Virus record (IMG/VR): IMGVR_UViG_3300019886_000067
Span: 1-64,000 of that record
Origin: a virus
Direction: 5' to 3' (one strand)
DNA length: 64,000 nucleotides
Shown: positions 22,229 to 30,726 of the stretch, one piece after another
Position numbering within the stretch: position 1 is the first letter of the stretch
How the letters are laid out: each line of letters starts with the position of its first letter
Made by a program: the position numbers and the translations under genes
The notes under the pieces: generated by a model
Told to the model about the DNA's origin: nothing
What the model saw: only the letters and a program-made list of their open reading frames with translations
Database searches by the model: none

Positions 22229-23680
22229 GTGGCTTCTAACAAGCTACGCGCCTTGGCAGAGGCCGACCCAGAGGGCGCTAGGGCGCTCCTAGAAAAACTG
22301 CAAGCCAAGGTAGTCATACCCCACGCGGGCGGTCAGCAGGAGATTATGGAAGACGAAACACGCTTTCAGATCGTGTGCTGCGGCCGTCGATTCGGAAAGA
22401 CTGTGGTTGGCGCTAAGAAGGCGCTAAAGAAGTGTCGCTCACATAATCAGATGGTGTGGTGGGTTGCGCCCACATACAAGGTTGTCAAGCGTGGATATAA
22501 AGAGGTTCTACGCCAGCTTCCAGACAACGTACTAACCCACGCTCCGCCGAACGATTCAGCGTTTGACGCCGGCCGCAGTGTCGTACTGAAGTTCCAAAAC
22601 GGCAGTAAGATGGAGTTCTACTCCGCCGAGCGTCCAGAGGGAATGCTTGGAGAGGGCGTCGATTACGTGGTGCTGGACGAGGCGGCTACTATGCCTAAGC
22701 ACGTCTGGGAGACGGTCGTGCGTCCTACGCTGATCGACCGTGAGGGCCAAGCCCTGATGATCTCTACGCCGCGTGGGCGCAACTGGTTCTACTACCTATG
22801 GCTACGAGGCCAGAAGGACGGCACTGGCTACAAGTCATGGCGCTTCCCCACGGCCGCTAACCCACACTTGCCGCCATCTGAGATAGAGGATATGAAGGCG
22901 ACGATGCCGCTTGTGACGTTCCAGCAGGAGGTTCTAGCTGAGTTCATCGCTTCCGCCGGCAGCGTGTTCAGGTTCAACGCCGATATCATCATAGAGCAAA
23001 TGCGACCCCAGGGAAGAGTTGTCGTTGGGGTTGACTTGGCGAAGACAAATGATTTCACTGTGTTCAGTGCTGGCAACTCTAGCGATATGACGCCTTGCGG
23101 GTTTGATCGTTTCAACGAGGTCGCCTGGAAAGTCCAACGCGAGCGCCTAAAGCAATTTGTAAAGCAGTTGAAGAAAGAAGGAGCTACGCATGTGACGCTC
23201 TTGATGGATTCGACCGGCGTAGGCGACCCTATCGTAGAGGAAATGGAAGCAGACGGCTTCGATGTCGTCGGCATAAATTTCACCAAAACCAAGCAACACA
23301 TGGTCACTCAGCTTTCAAAGGACTTGGAAGACGGGCAAGTGCGGCTATTTGAAGGCGAAGAAATTCACGAGTTCGAGAACTACACGTACAAAATCACGGA
23401 CGCCGGCCGCTGGACCTACTCTGCGCCAGAGGGTCAGCACGACGATTGTGTGGCCGCTAAGATGCTGCAACATTGGGGGATCGTGCAGGAGGGAGCCCCA
23501 GATGTCACGTCCATATCTGCGTCTGACGACGACCCAGAAGAGGAAGACGAGGAGGATGAGTACGACTACCTACTTGATGAGGAAGCGTCCGACACGGGCA
23601 TTCCTGTCAGCGTAACGATAGAGGCAGACACCACGGCAATGCTGATGGGTCGAATGTCTGCGTGGACTGGCGAGCGCTAA
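22229..23680 (+). CDS. terL: Terminase large subunit
   Basis: 483 aa, GTG start. The ATPase domain has Walker A CCGRRFGKT (about residue 46-54), Walker B VDYVVLDEAA (about 144-153) and the coupling motif region STPRG. The C-terminal RNase H-like nuclease shows GVDLAKTNDF (about 266), LMDSTGVGDP (about 325) and HDDCVAAK (about 405), which supply the metal-binding acidic residues. The tail is acidic and probably disordered. It drives headful or site-specific DNA packaging into the prohead. Confidence 0.93.
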   Translation: MASNKLRALAEADPEGARALLEKLQAKVVIPHAGGQQEIMEDETRFQIVCCGRRFGKTVVGAKKALKKCRSHNQMVWWVAPTYKVVKRGYKEVLRQLPDNVLTHAPPNDSAFDAGRSVVLKFQNGSKMEFYSAERPEGMLGEGVDYVVLDEAATMPKHVWETVVRPTLIDREGQALMISTPRGRNWFYYLWLRGQKDGTGYKSWRFPTAANPHLPPSEIEDMKATMPLVTFQQEVLAEFIASAGSVFRFNADIIIEQMRPQGRVVVGVDLAKTNDFTVFSAGNSSDMTPCGFDRFNEVAWKVQRERLKQFVKQLKKEGATHVTLLMDSTGVGDPIVEEMEADGFDVVGINFTKTKQHMVTQLSKDLEDGQVRLFEGEEIHEFENYTYKITDAGRWTYSAPEGQHDDCVAAKMLQHWGIVQEGAPDVTSISASDDDPEEEDEEDEYDYLLDEEASDTGIPVSVTIEADTTAMLMGRMSAWTGER

Positions 23681-23740
23681 TGCGTCTTATCTGATGCCTT
23701 ACGGCCGTATACGGGCTTAAAGCGTCACTTTAGGCACACA

Positions 23741-23767
23741 AAGGGCCGCTCAGTGAGCGGCCCTTTG
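23741..23767. terminator. Bidirectional terminator between the two gene arms
   Basis: A perfect 12-bp stem (AAAGGGCCGCTC with GAGCGGCCCTTT) and a 3-nt loop. Flanking A and T tracts let it work on both strands. It separates the plus-strand terminase operon from the convergent minus-strand lysis and structural genes. Confidence 0.85.
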
Positions 23768-23812
23768 GCTAGATGGATCGCCTCCTTTCCTTGCGGTTAG
23801 GAAGACTTCAAC

Positions 23813-24301
23813 CTACGGGGTAGTCGTTGTAGTGGTTACTCCTGTTGCGGCTTGATCCGCTGCTGGTGCAGCCGGATCAATGCCTGCCGGATTGGCTGGG
23901 TCTACTGGTGTCACGTCCGGCTGGGCCGGCGTGTCTGTGGTTGGCGCAGCATCGACAGGTGCATCAGCAGGAGACGTCTGGTCTGCCGGTGTCTCAGCGC
24001 CAGTCGTTGCAGCAGCAAGCGTGTTGCTTGCGGCCGTCAGATCAGCGGTCAAGCCGTCGATCTGGTCCTGCGTGACGTTGCCTGCCTCAAGCGCAGCAAC
24101 CTTGTCCGCAAGAGAAGCAAGCTCCGTAGAAGCTGCTGCATCTGCGTCCTGTGCTGCCTTCACTGCCACCTGAAGCGCGGTTAGATCGGTCACTAGTTTG
24201 TTTACCTTTCGTACGAGTCGTTGAACTGTCTTGTATAGCTGGTGGTGAGAGAATTGCTCGAACGCGCCAAGCTCATCAATCTCATCCTCCTCAACCCACA
24301 T
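23813..24301 (-). CDS. Coiled-coil protein with Ala/Pro/Thr-rich tail, 162 aa
   Basis: A helical region (residues 15-95) with coiled-coil character is followed by a disordered tail ending in a Thr run. It lies downstream of the holin-like gene at the end of the lysis module. It may be a structural or holin-associated protein; no family recognised. Confidence 0.55.
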   Translation of the reverse strand: MWVEEDEIDELGAFEQFSHHQLYKTVQRLVRKVNKLVTDLTALQVAVKAAQDADAAASTELASLADKVAALEAGNVTQDQIDGLTADLTAASNTLAAATTGAETPADQTSPADAPVDAAPTTDTPAQPDVTPVDPANPAGIDPAAPAADQAATGVTTTTTTP

Positions 24302-24304
24302 GGG

Positions 24305-24709
24305 CTACTCCGGTGCGCCTGGCGAGGAGACGAACGGAATGCCGTTCTTCGCAATGCCACGCGCTACTGCGTAAACAGCCGCTAGGCCGGTTAGCGCAAC
24401 CTTATCAGTTGGCGGCAGCGTAGAGATAACGTCGTTCAGTGCCGCAGCAATGCCGGCCCAAAACTCAGTTGTCTTCCATCCTGCCTTTGACTCCTTGATG
24501 AGAGGCGGAAGATCCGTCTCAAGGGCATGGACAGTAGGGCTTGCGGCAACTGCCTCCGCTGCCTGCAATGCCTCTACTCCGCTAGCAACCCCAGGGGACC
24601 TAACAACGTCCTCAACAGCGGCTACAGCGTTGTCCTGCACCGCCTGTGAAGTCTGCCCTGCTGGGGTATCTGGTGTAGCGGCCGACTCTGGGCCTAGTGT
24701 ATCTGCCAT
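24305..24709 (-). CDS. Holin-like membrane protein, 134 aa
   Basis: A disordered Ala/Thr-rich N-terminus (1-70) precedes KAGWKTTEFWAGIAAALNDV and a second hydrophobic segment around LTGLAAVYAVARGIAK. The WKTTEFW start followed by two membrane helices is common in phage holin-like proteins. It follows the endolysin genes, which supports a lysis role. A direct pore-forming function is not shown. Confidence 0.6.
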   Translation of the reverse strand: MADTLGPESAATPDTPAGQTSQAVQDNAVAAVEDVVRSPGVASGVEALQAAEAVAASPTVHALETDLPPLIKESKAGWKTTEFWAGIAAALNDVISTLPPTDKVALTGLAAVYAVARGIAKNGIPFVSSPGAPE

Positions 24710-24715
24710 AGTCTT

Positions 24716-25078
24716 TCAATTCTCCTTACGTGGATGATGACTAAGCTCCTGAGCCAAGCATTCTTCGATCTTAGCTTTACGCCTGTCTCCCATAAATGGT
24801 AGCACACGGAGCATCAAAGTTTCTGCTTGTTGCGCCCCCCACTGGACTGCATAAACTGGCTTCTCTTTGGGCCTATTCTTACGCCCATCACAACAGATTG
24901 TGCCTTTATAGTTGGTGTACTCTGCTGCTCGTTCCAATATATCTATGTCAGTCATTTGGAGGCTAACGCGTAGATTAGGACGCCAGCCATCCTTAGCCTT
25001 CATTGCGCGAAAACAACCCTCTCCATCCAAGAGGCCAGCAAGCCAAAGAGTCTTCTCCCTCTCTGTTAGGTCAAGAAT
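24716..25078 (-). CDS. LAGLIDADG-type homing endonuclease, AUU start
   Basis: The protein contains WLAGLLDGEGCF, the diagnostic LAGLIDADG helix and turn, followed by about 95 residues. In frame, no ATG, GTG or TTG precedes the motif. ATT at 25078, 6 nt after GGAGAG, is the best start; the TTG inside the motif itself cannot give a working protein. It overlaps the end of the lysozyme gene by 13 bp. At about 120 aa it would act as a dimer. Probably a selfish free-standing homing nuclease in the lysis cassette. Confidence 0.7.
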   Translation of the reverse strand: MLDLTEREKTLWLAGLLDGEGCFRAMKAKDGWRPNLRVSLQMTDIDILERAAEYTNYKGTICCDGRKNRPKEKPVYAVQWGAQQAETLMLRVLPFMGDRRKAKIEECLAQELSHHPRKEN

Positions 25079-25737
25079 AGGTTTCTCTCCGCCTCACGAC
25101 GATTCAATAGCCCTTGTAGCACTTTCCCGCCGGCCCTTGACCATTCTAGCAAAGAGTTAGCAGCAGCGCGGTAGTTTTTGTCCCGTAGGTTTTTGCCTAC
25201 ATGAGTGCTTGTGCTAACTCCACCAACGCCTACGTTGTAGACGAAGCTGGTTAGTGCATCAAACTCATTCTGATCTAGTTTGACGCCGATGGCACGCACG
25301 GCTGGCGCGTAATGCTGGTTTAGATCGTTGTGAAGAAGAGTCGTTGCCTCCGGCTCTGTCAGACGGCCGGCACGACGTTGACCCTTGGCCCACACTGCGC
25401 CAGGATGGACATTCTCTGTGTGACCATAGCCAACTGTCGGCACGCCAACGCTGTCGTGATAGATCGTGCCGCTGAATCCCTCGAAGTGCTTGATGAAGTT
25501 GACACCATGATCGCTGACTTCTCTGGCGTTGGAGAACTTTGCTTTCTGTTGTGCAAGCTTGCGATCTAGGGCGACACGCTTCTGATGAGCTTCGGAGTAG
25601 AGCACCCACCACTTCGCACGCAGGGAGTGGATCGCTGGGGTTCCTGTCTGGTGGCGGTACTTGAACCACTGCCCATAACGATAGTTCTCGCGTGCGCGCC
25701 AAATTGCTCGGGATGCTACAAGTGTCGGCTTTGCCAT
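25066..25737 (-). CDS. Endolysin, lysozyme-type muramidase (GH24)
   Basis: 223 aa. After a basic N-terminal helix region (1-78), the GH24 domain starts at FIKHFEGF (catalytic Glu near residue 88), then VPTVGYGHT and the C-terminal substrate-cleft motif ALTSFVYNVG. It should cut the glycan strands of peptidoglycan at the end of infection. No signal peptide, so it depends on a holin. It is followed by a LAGLIDADG gene and preceded by an M15-like gene. Confidence 0.85.
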   Translation of the reverse strand: MAKPTLVASRAIWRARENYRYGQWFKYRHQTGTPAIHSLRAKWWVLYSEAHQKRVALDRKLAQQKAKFSNAREVSDHGVNFIKHFEGFSGTIYHDSVGVPTVGYGHTENVHPGAVWAKGQRRAGRLTEPEATTLLHNDLNQHYAPAVRAIGVKLDQNEFDALTSFVYNVGVGGVSTSTHVGKNLRDKNYRAAANSLLEWSRAGGKVLQGLLNRREAERNLFLT

Positions 25738-25740
25738 GCT

Positions 25741-26265
25741 TTACCTTTTAGTTCGGTAGTAGTTTGCAAGGCGCTTGCGGGCGTTAGCCACAGGCGAGCG
25801 ACGGAAGCACATATGATGCGCCTCAGAGGTTGTCGGGTACGGACGGTACACGTCGTATCCACTACGGTTTAGCCAGTCCACAAGAGGACCGCAGTCGTTC
25901 GGACGGCCGGCGCTTTCTACGTCTATGCCAAGCTGGAACGGCTGTAGTTTCTCGTAAAGGCGGCCGACTACTCCATCCCCGATCAGCAAGTGAGTTCCAC
26001 GATTAGGCGGATTTGCAGGCAAAAAGCCTGGTAGACCTTTGGCAAACCCTTCATAGAGATACTGCTGGTCGTGGAGATTAGTGCCGTACTTGCGGTTAAA
26101 CGAAGAGATTGTAGAGCGCCTACGATCACCGCTGGACACTCTAAACTTTTGTCCGTGGTAACGGGCATCAAGTAGAGCCCAAGCCTGGGCACGGTAAATC
26201 GGAACGTCGTAGTAATTGACGATGTGATAAGCCGGCGAGAGAATACTAAGAGGAGAGCGAGCCAT
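25741..26265 (-). CDS. Putative M15-like peptidase/lysis protein, 174 aa
   Basis: The pattern SSGDRRRS, then GTHLLIGDG, LGIDVES and SEAHHMC resembles the S-R, H...D and H-x-H zinc positions of D-Ala-D-Ala or endolysin peptidases of family M15, and a similar layout is used by phage cell-wall amidases. The match is by motif order only. It lies next to the muramidase gene, so a two-enzyme lysis set is likely. Confidence 0.5.
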   Translation of the reverse strand: MARSPLSILSPAYHIVNYYDVPIYRAQAWALLDARYHGQKFRVSSGDRRRSTISSFNRKYGTNLHDQQYLYEGFAKGLPGFLPANPPNRGTHLLIGDGVVGRLYEKLQPFQLGIDVESAGRPNDCGPLVDWLNRSGYDVYRPYPTTSEAHHMCFRRSPVANARKRLANYYRTKR

Positions 26266-26281
26266 ACAAGTAGTCTATCAC

Positions 26282-26743
26282 TTATCCCAGACTTGCGACG
26301 AAAGATATGCTGTAAAGGGAAATCCAAGAGCCAGTAGCGCCAGTATTAGTCGTACCGCCAATTGAGCCTCCTATCAAGATAGTCCCATCGGACCTGACAG
26401 GAACGTATGCACTACCAACATTCGTCCCATCAAAGTAGAAAGACGGGAAAAGGATGTTCAGTGCCGGACGATAGCCTTCCGGCAGCGTAGCGATAGTTGC
26501 CCCATATGAGTAAGGGCTAGTTGCTTTAACAAGTCCTTGTATCCGAACGATGCCATTAGAATCCTTCGAATACTTACAAGTGACGTTGCCCAATTCGTAG
26601 TTGGCAAAGCCAGCATTGAATGGAAGACCATTCCATGCTGTAGTGCGCGCCCCTTCAATCTGAGTCAAGCGCTGTTCAATTTCAGCTAGGCGTTGGGCCA
26701 TAGCCTGTTCGCGGTTGATTGGCTGAGGATTTCTTAGGCCCAT
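26282..26743 (-). CDS. Short tail fibre-like protein, 153 aa
   Basis: A short coiled coil (AMAQRLAEIEQRLTQIEGA) is followed by a beta-rich domain of about 115 residues with Gly/Thr-rich turns. The layout fits a trimeric fibre or base-plate knob. It follows the tail hub gene with a 1-bp gap. Confidence 0.6.
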   Translation of the reverse strand: MGLRNPQPINREQAMAQRLAEIEQRLTQIEGARTTAWNGLPFNAGFANYELGNVTCKYSKDSNGIVRIQGLVKATSPYSYGATIATLPEGYRPALNILFPSFYFDGTNVGSAYVPVRSDGTILIGGSIGGTTNTGATGSWISLYSISFVASLG

Positions 26744-26744
26744 T

Positions 26745-27860
26745 TTAGCTTGTGTTAGACAACGTTAGTGTCTGTGTCTCCTTGAAGTTTTCATCGAGCG
26801 CGTATTCCGCTCCCCACACACGCACCATTGCATCGAAGTGTATCACTTCCTTCTGTACGATACGCACGCGCACACTGTCTCCGATTTTGTAATCAACACC
26901 GACACTAGGGACAGGAGAGACGCCAGTCAAAGCATTAGGTGCAACATTCGTGGACGGCTGAAAGACTATTGTCTGACGTGGATTCTTGCGGACTTCAATA
27001 TTCTCATTGACGAGAGCTTGCCGTAGAGTTGTGTTCAAGATGTTGGCCGTAACAAGAGCTTCCTGTAGACCATATGTCGAAATGCTTGAGGCATTTTCAG
27101 CACTCACAGTCGGAGCGCCGGCCGCTTCCGGGCCTGCGGCAGTAAAGTTGTAAGCACGGTTAGCCAAAGTCGTACGATCTACCGTGCGCGTAAACGAAGC
27201 AATGTTATTGCGGCCGACTCCCCACTCAAACACAGCGTTGGCCTGTTCGACGTTAATCTCATTGGCGATGATAATACGCCCGATCTTTTGGCTCACCACT
27301 AGGCCATTGATGTAGTTCTCCTGCGGGATGATGTCCCAATCGAAGCCTTCAGCCGTGTTGGACATATCATCTAGCACTTCGGCTAGCGTTCTGTAAGGCG
27401 TGGATTCGTAGATGGCCGTACTGCCGCCGCTAATTGGTCCTGTCGTGTAGTCAATATGCGTCTCACCCTCAGCGTTGGCAGAAGCAAGATGTTCGATGAA
27501 CTTGGCAGACCTAGCATTGGCTCCCAGCGTTTTGATACCTGAAGCCTGACGACCGCGTAGACGTTGAGTAAATATCCACTCAGGACCAGAAGCATTGACT
27601 TGAATGGTCGCATTGTCTCCTGCTCCTACTTCTGCCACGGTGATAAGCGGGCCGTAGAAGAGTAGTACCTTGTTCCGGTAAATCTTCAAATAGCCGAGGT
27701 CGCTAATCATGCTTACGGCTAGTGGATTGTCTAGCCTAATGTTAAAGCTAGCCGTGTTAACTTTGTTCAACGGTAGAGTTAGCTTAGCTTCACGGAAATT
27801 AAGTATATCTCCAAGAGGCTTAAATGTTGAATCAGTTAGTTGCCAGGACCATTCAGTCAT
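26745..27860 (-). CDS. Tail hub protein, Gp37-like
   Basis: 371 aa; start ATG at 27860, just after the stop of the distal tail gene. WSWQLTDSTFKPLGDI and NTASFNIRLDNP at the N-terminus, then KIYRNKVLLFYGPL, match the siphovirus ReqiPepy6 Gp37-like family of base-plate hub proteins. It should cap the tail tube and link the distal tail ring to the fibre. No enzymatic domain seen. Confidence 0.75.
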   Translation of the reverse strand: MTEWSWQLTDSTFKPLGDILNFREAKLTLPLNKVNTASFNIRLDNPLAVSMISDLGYLKIYRNKVLLFYGPLITVAEVGAGDNATIQVNASGPEWIFTQRLRGRQASGIKTLGANARSAKFIEHLASANAEGETHIDYTTGPISGGSTAIYESTPYRTLAEVLDDMSNTAEGFDWDIIPQENYINGLVVSQKIGRIIIANEINVEQANAVFEWGVGRNNIASFTRTVDRTTLANRAYNFTAAGPEAAGAPTVSAENASSISTYGLQEALVTANILNTTLRQALVNENIEVRKNPRQTIVFQPSTNVAPNALTGVSPVPSVGVDYKIGDSVRVRIVQKEVIHFDAMVRVWGAEYALDENFKETQTLTLSNTS

Positions 27861-27861
27861 G

Positions 27862-30726
27862 CTAAATCCAGGCGTTGCGCCATTCCACAATAGCGCTCAT
27901 ACTTTCGGCTTTCAATTGTGCCACAATCTCAATCCTATTTTCCCCAGGCACTAGCCCAAACCATTCAGTAGCAGCAAAGTTGACCGAGCCATAGATAGAG
28001 CCGGTAGCCGTTGATACCGTCCGGTTTAGCGTGTCAATAACGCCGGTAAATGTAGGTTCTGTCAGACTAATTGTGTTCACTGTGCCTGTGAGAGCATTAA
28101 TCCATGTGGCGTTAGACGCGCTAACGAATATGCCTCGTGGTTCAGCTTGTCCAGCAACCCATTCATTTTCTACTTCCGTGCCAGTTATTGTAGAGCGGCC
28201 TATGGTGCCGCTGGCAGTATTAGTCCAGTAAATATGTCCAGCATCTACAGCTATACTAGTAGCTTTAGTCCCAGAAACGATTGTTTTAGGGCTGGCTCCG
28301 CTGAGAAGAGATTCCTTGATTTCTCCTGTAGTAGTAGCCCACCATAGTTTTGTGGCTGTTACAAGAATCCCTGAGCCTTTGAGCATATTAGCGCCGGCAA
28401 TGATTGTTGTTTTTTCAGTTCCAGTTAGGGTCGTCCTGTTGATGTTGGTTCTGTCCCCATAGAATAGATTTGATTCATTCGCGGCTATGCCAAAGATTTC
28501 TTCTGGCAAAGTTGCAGTAAACACAAATTCATCAGAGAAAAAGCCCTTTAGGGTTGAGTGAACACTGTAGTTGCCTCCCCCTGGGTTGTTGAAGCAGACA
28601 TACATCTTAGTCCCATTTGCTGCTAGACCTGACGGAACAGCAGGCGTGAGGCTATTCCATGTGTTATTTAGTCCTGTTCCATTTATGCCTATCTTACCAA
28701 AAGCAATTGAGTTGTATGTGTACCAAAATGTGCTGCCGTCGTTTGCTACATAGGAGACGCCGCTGGACAAACCTCCCGCAAGCTGAATAGACAATGCTGG
28801 GTTGTAGTTGATAACAACCTGTTGTTTGGTTGTGGCATTGACTACTTCAAAGTTACGTGGTTTGCCTGTAAATATTATTAGCGGGTAAGTGATAACACTA
28901 CCTGTATTAGTAACTACCTTATACCCTGTGATTGGCACAGAGGAGATCGTACCTTCATTGAAGTTCGTAATAAAGAGGGTAGCTGTTTCGCCTGTTCCAG
29001 TGATCGCACTTCCATATGGGCCGGCCGCGCCAGAGTTGATGAAGTCTTCCATTATGTTTTCGCCATTAAGGTCAGCCCGTCTTACCTGACCACCTGCGTA
29101 GCAGCACCAATAGATATTTGTGGCACTAACGCAAGGATAAGCGGGTTCATTGCCTCCTTTAGAGATCCAAGAGTTTTCTATGCTTGCTCCGGCTATTGTG
29201 GCACGCCCAATCAAGCCATTTTTACGATCAGCCCAATATATATGCCCAGCATCAACACAAATACCGGATACATTGTTGAGCGGAAACAACCAGTTAGCTT
29301 CGATAGTGCCGCCGGCAACCGTCATGCGGCCGATAGCAAATTCCTTGGCCCAATAAATATGACCTGCGTCAACTGCAATACCTGCGCCGCCGGTAGTTAC
29401 AGCCTGCCACACACTTTCGATTGTTCCTCCCGCAACTGTGCAGCGACCTATGCCTTTTGTGCTGTTCCAATAGACGTGACCAGCATCTACAGCAACCCCA
29501 TTAGAGGATTCAGCTATAGTGACCCATTTAGGTTCAACGGAACCTCCTGAAATGGTAGCCCGACCAATGAAAGCTTCTCCCGAGCACCAATAAACATGCA
29601 CGCCATCTGTGGCAACTGCCTTGGGATGTATACCAGTGGAAAGTAGTTGCTGAACAATAGCCGGAAAAACATTTGCGCTCTGAGCGGTAGTGCCATAGAG
29701 ACGAGGATCGGCCGCTACCATCAAAAGCTGAAAGCTCTTAGACCATCCACCTGTAATACGGCAAGCCTGTTGACGGCGTACTTTCACAAACTGTCGTTCT
29801 CCGCCGGCCGGTGTCCATTCCAGCGTGGCATCTTCGCGCATGGCATTTGAAGCCTGAAGCAGTTTGGTGATCTTGATGTTACGATCTTCATTGCTGGTGA
29901 CGTTGTATATCGTGCCAGAAAGAGTAATCGGGCGACGACCGTGGAAGAAACTTCCATGAACACCACCGTCCATGCCTGTGATGTTCTCCGCGTTCTCGCG
30001 CACTTCCGGCGAATCAAGTCCAGTAGCTTCCGTGATAGAGCCAACGAAGTTAGGATCGAATGGGTCGTTGAACGTCGCAATAGTTCCGTCCGGGCCGGTG
30101 AGCGTGTACTTGGTCGAAAGCTGAGGACCGGACGGCAGAATAGCCCCAGGATGGTTAAGCCTGTTCCAGAAGTTTGTAGCAGACTTTCCAGCAGCGCCGG
30201 CCCATTCGTATCCCTCAACATCACCATCTACATAACTTTCAGTGGCGCTAACAGCAGTAAAGATTATTTTCAGTGCAGCAGGCGTAACAGGAGTACGAAT
30301 TGTAAAAAAGGCTGTTCCTGTTTTAGTCGGTGTCAGCGTAACAAAGCGACGATTCCAACCTAGAGCAGTCTGCGTCCATGCAACAAGGTTATTGCCTACA
30401 ACGCTAGAACCAAGACCCGCTTCAAGTTTATGCCCGGCAATTTCTTCATACACCGAGAACCATACAGTGATCGGAATTCCTTCTACAACAGGAATTTCTT
30501 CGATCATTGTTCCTTCAAATGTAGCTGTGCCGGCAGTCGTTATGTTGCAATAGCTTGTTAGGCCAAAAATACTTGCAGACTGGCTATACCCAGGAATTTG
30601 CTGCACCAAAGTGGTTGCTCCCAAGTTGACGAAGAAAGATGATGTGGTGCGCCAGCCAAACGCAGACGTAGCCCCATTGCCGTCATGCGAGAATCCTGGG
30701 TTTATGATTGGGTTTACAGCGGCCAT
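27862..30726 (-). CDS. Distal tail protein (Dit-like) with inserted YW-repeat beta-propeller
   Basis: 954 aa. An N-terminal jelly-roll domain (about 1-190) is followed by a Dit core segment (LSTKYTLTGPDGTIATFNDP to about 350). Then come about twelve repeats of roughly 40 residues built around VDAGHIYWA...IGRATI (about 360-860), which read as one or more beta-propellers of the type found in virginiamycin B lyase-like proteins. The C-terminal 70 residues (LVPGENRIEIVAQL) resume the Dit-like fold. The propeller probably projects from the tail tip and may bind host surface sugars. Confidence 0.7.
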   Translation of the reverse strand: MAAVNPIINPGFSHDGNGATSAFGWRTTSSFFVNLGATTLVQQIPGYSQSASIFGLTSYCNITTAGTATFEGTMIEEIPVVEGIPITVWFSVYEEIAGHKLEAGLGSSVVGNNLVAWTQTALGWNRRFVTLTPTKTGTAFFTIRTPVTPAALKIIFTAVSATESYVDGDVEGYEWAGAAGKSATNFWNRLNHPGAILPSGPQLSTKYTLTGPDGTIATFNDPFDPNFVGSITEATGLDSPEVRENAENITGMDGGVHGSFFHGRRPITLSGTIYNVTSNEDRNIKITKLLQASNAMREDATLEWTPAGGERQFVKVRRQQACRITGGWSKSFQLLMVAADPRLYGTTAQSANVFPAIVQQLLSTGIHPKAVATDGVHVYWCSGEAFIGRATISGGSVEPKWVTIAESSNGVAVDAGHVYWNSTKGIGRCTVAGGTIESVWQAVTTGGAGIAVDAGHIYWAKEFAIGRMTVAGGTIEANWLFPLNNVSGICVDAGHIYWADRKNGLIGRATIAGASIENSWISKGGNEPAYPCVSATNIYWCCYAGGQVRRADLNGENIMEDFINSGAAGPYGSAITGTGETATLFITNFNEGTISSVPITGYKVVTNTGSVITYPLIIFTGKPRNFEVVNATTKQQVVINYNPALSIQLAGGLSSGVSYVANDGSTFWYTYNSIAFGKIGINGTGLNNTWNSLTPAVPSGLAANGTKMYVCFNNPGGGNYSVHSTLKGFFSDEFVFTATLPEEIFGIAANESNLFYGDRTNINRTTLTGTEKTTIIAGANMLKGSGILVTATKLWWATTTGEIKESLLSGASPKTIVSGTKATSIAVDAGHIYWTNTASGTIGRSTITGTEVENEWVAGQAEPRGIFVSASNATWINALTGTVNTISLTEPTFTGVIDTLNRTVSTATGSIYGSVNFAATEWFGLVPGENRIEIVAQLKAESMSAIVEWRNAWI

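Noticed and set aside
24716-25030. Shorter version of the LAGLIDADG gene from the internal TTG
   Set aside because: It would start inside the LAGLIDADG motif and remove its first half.
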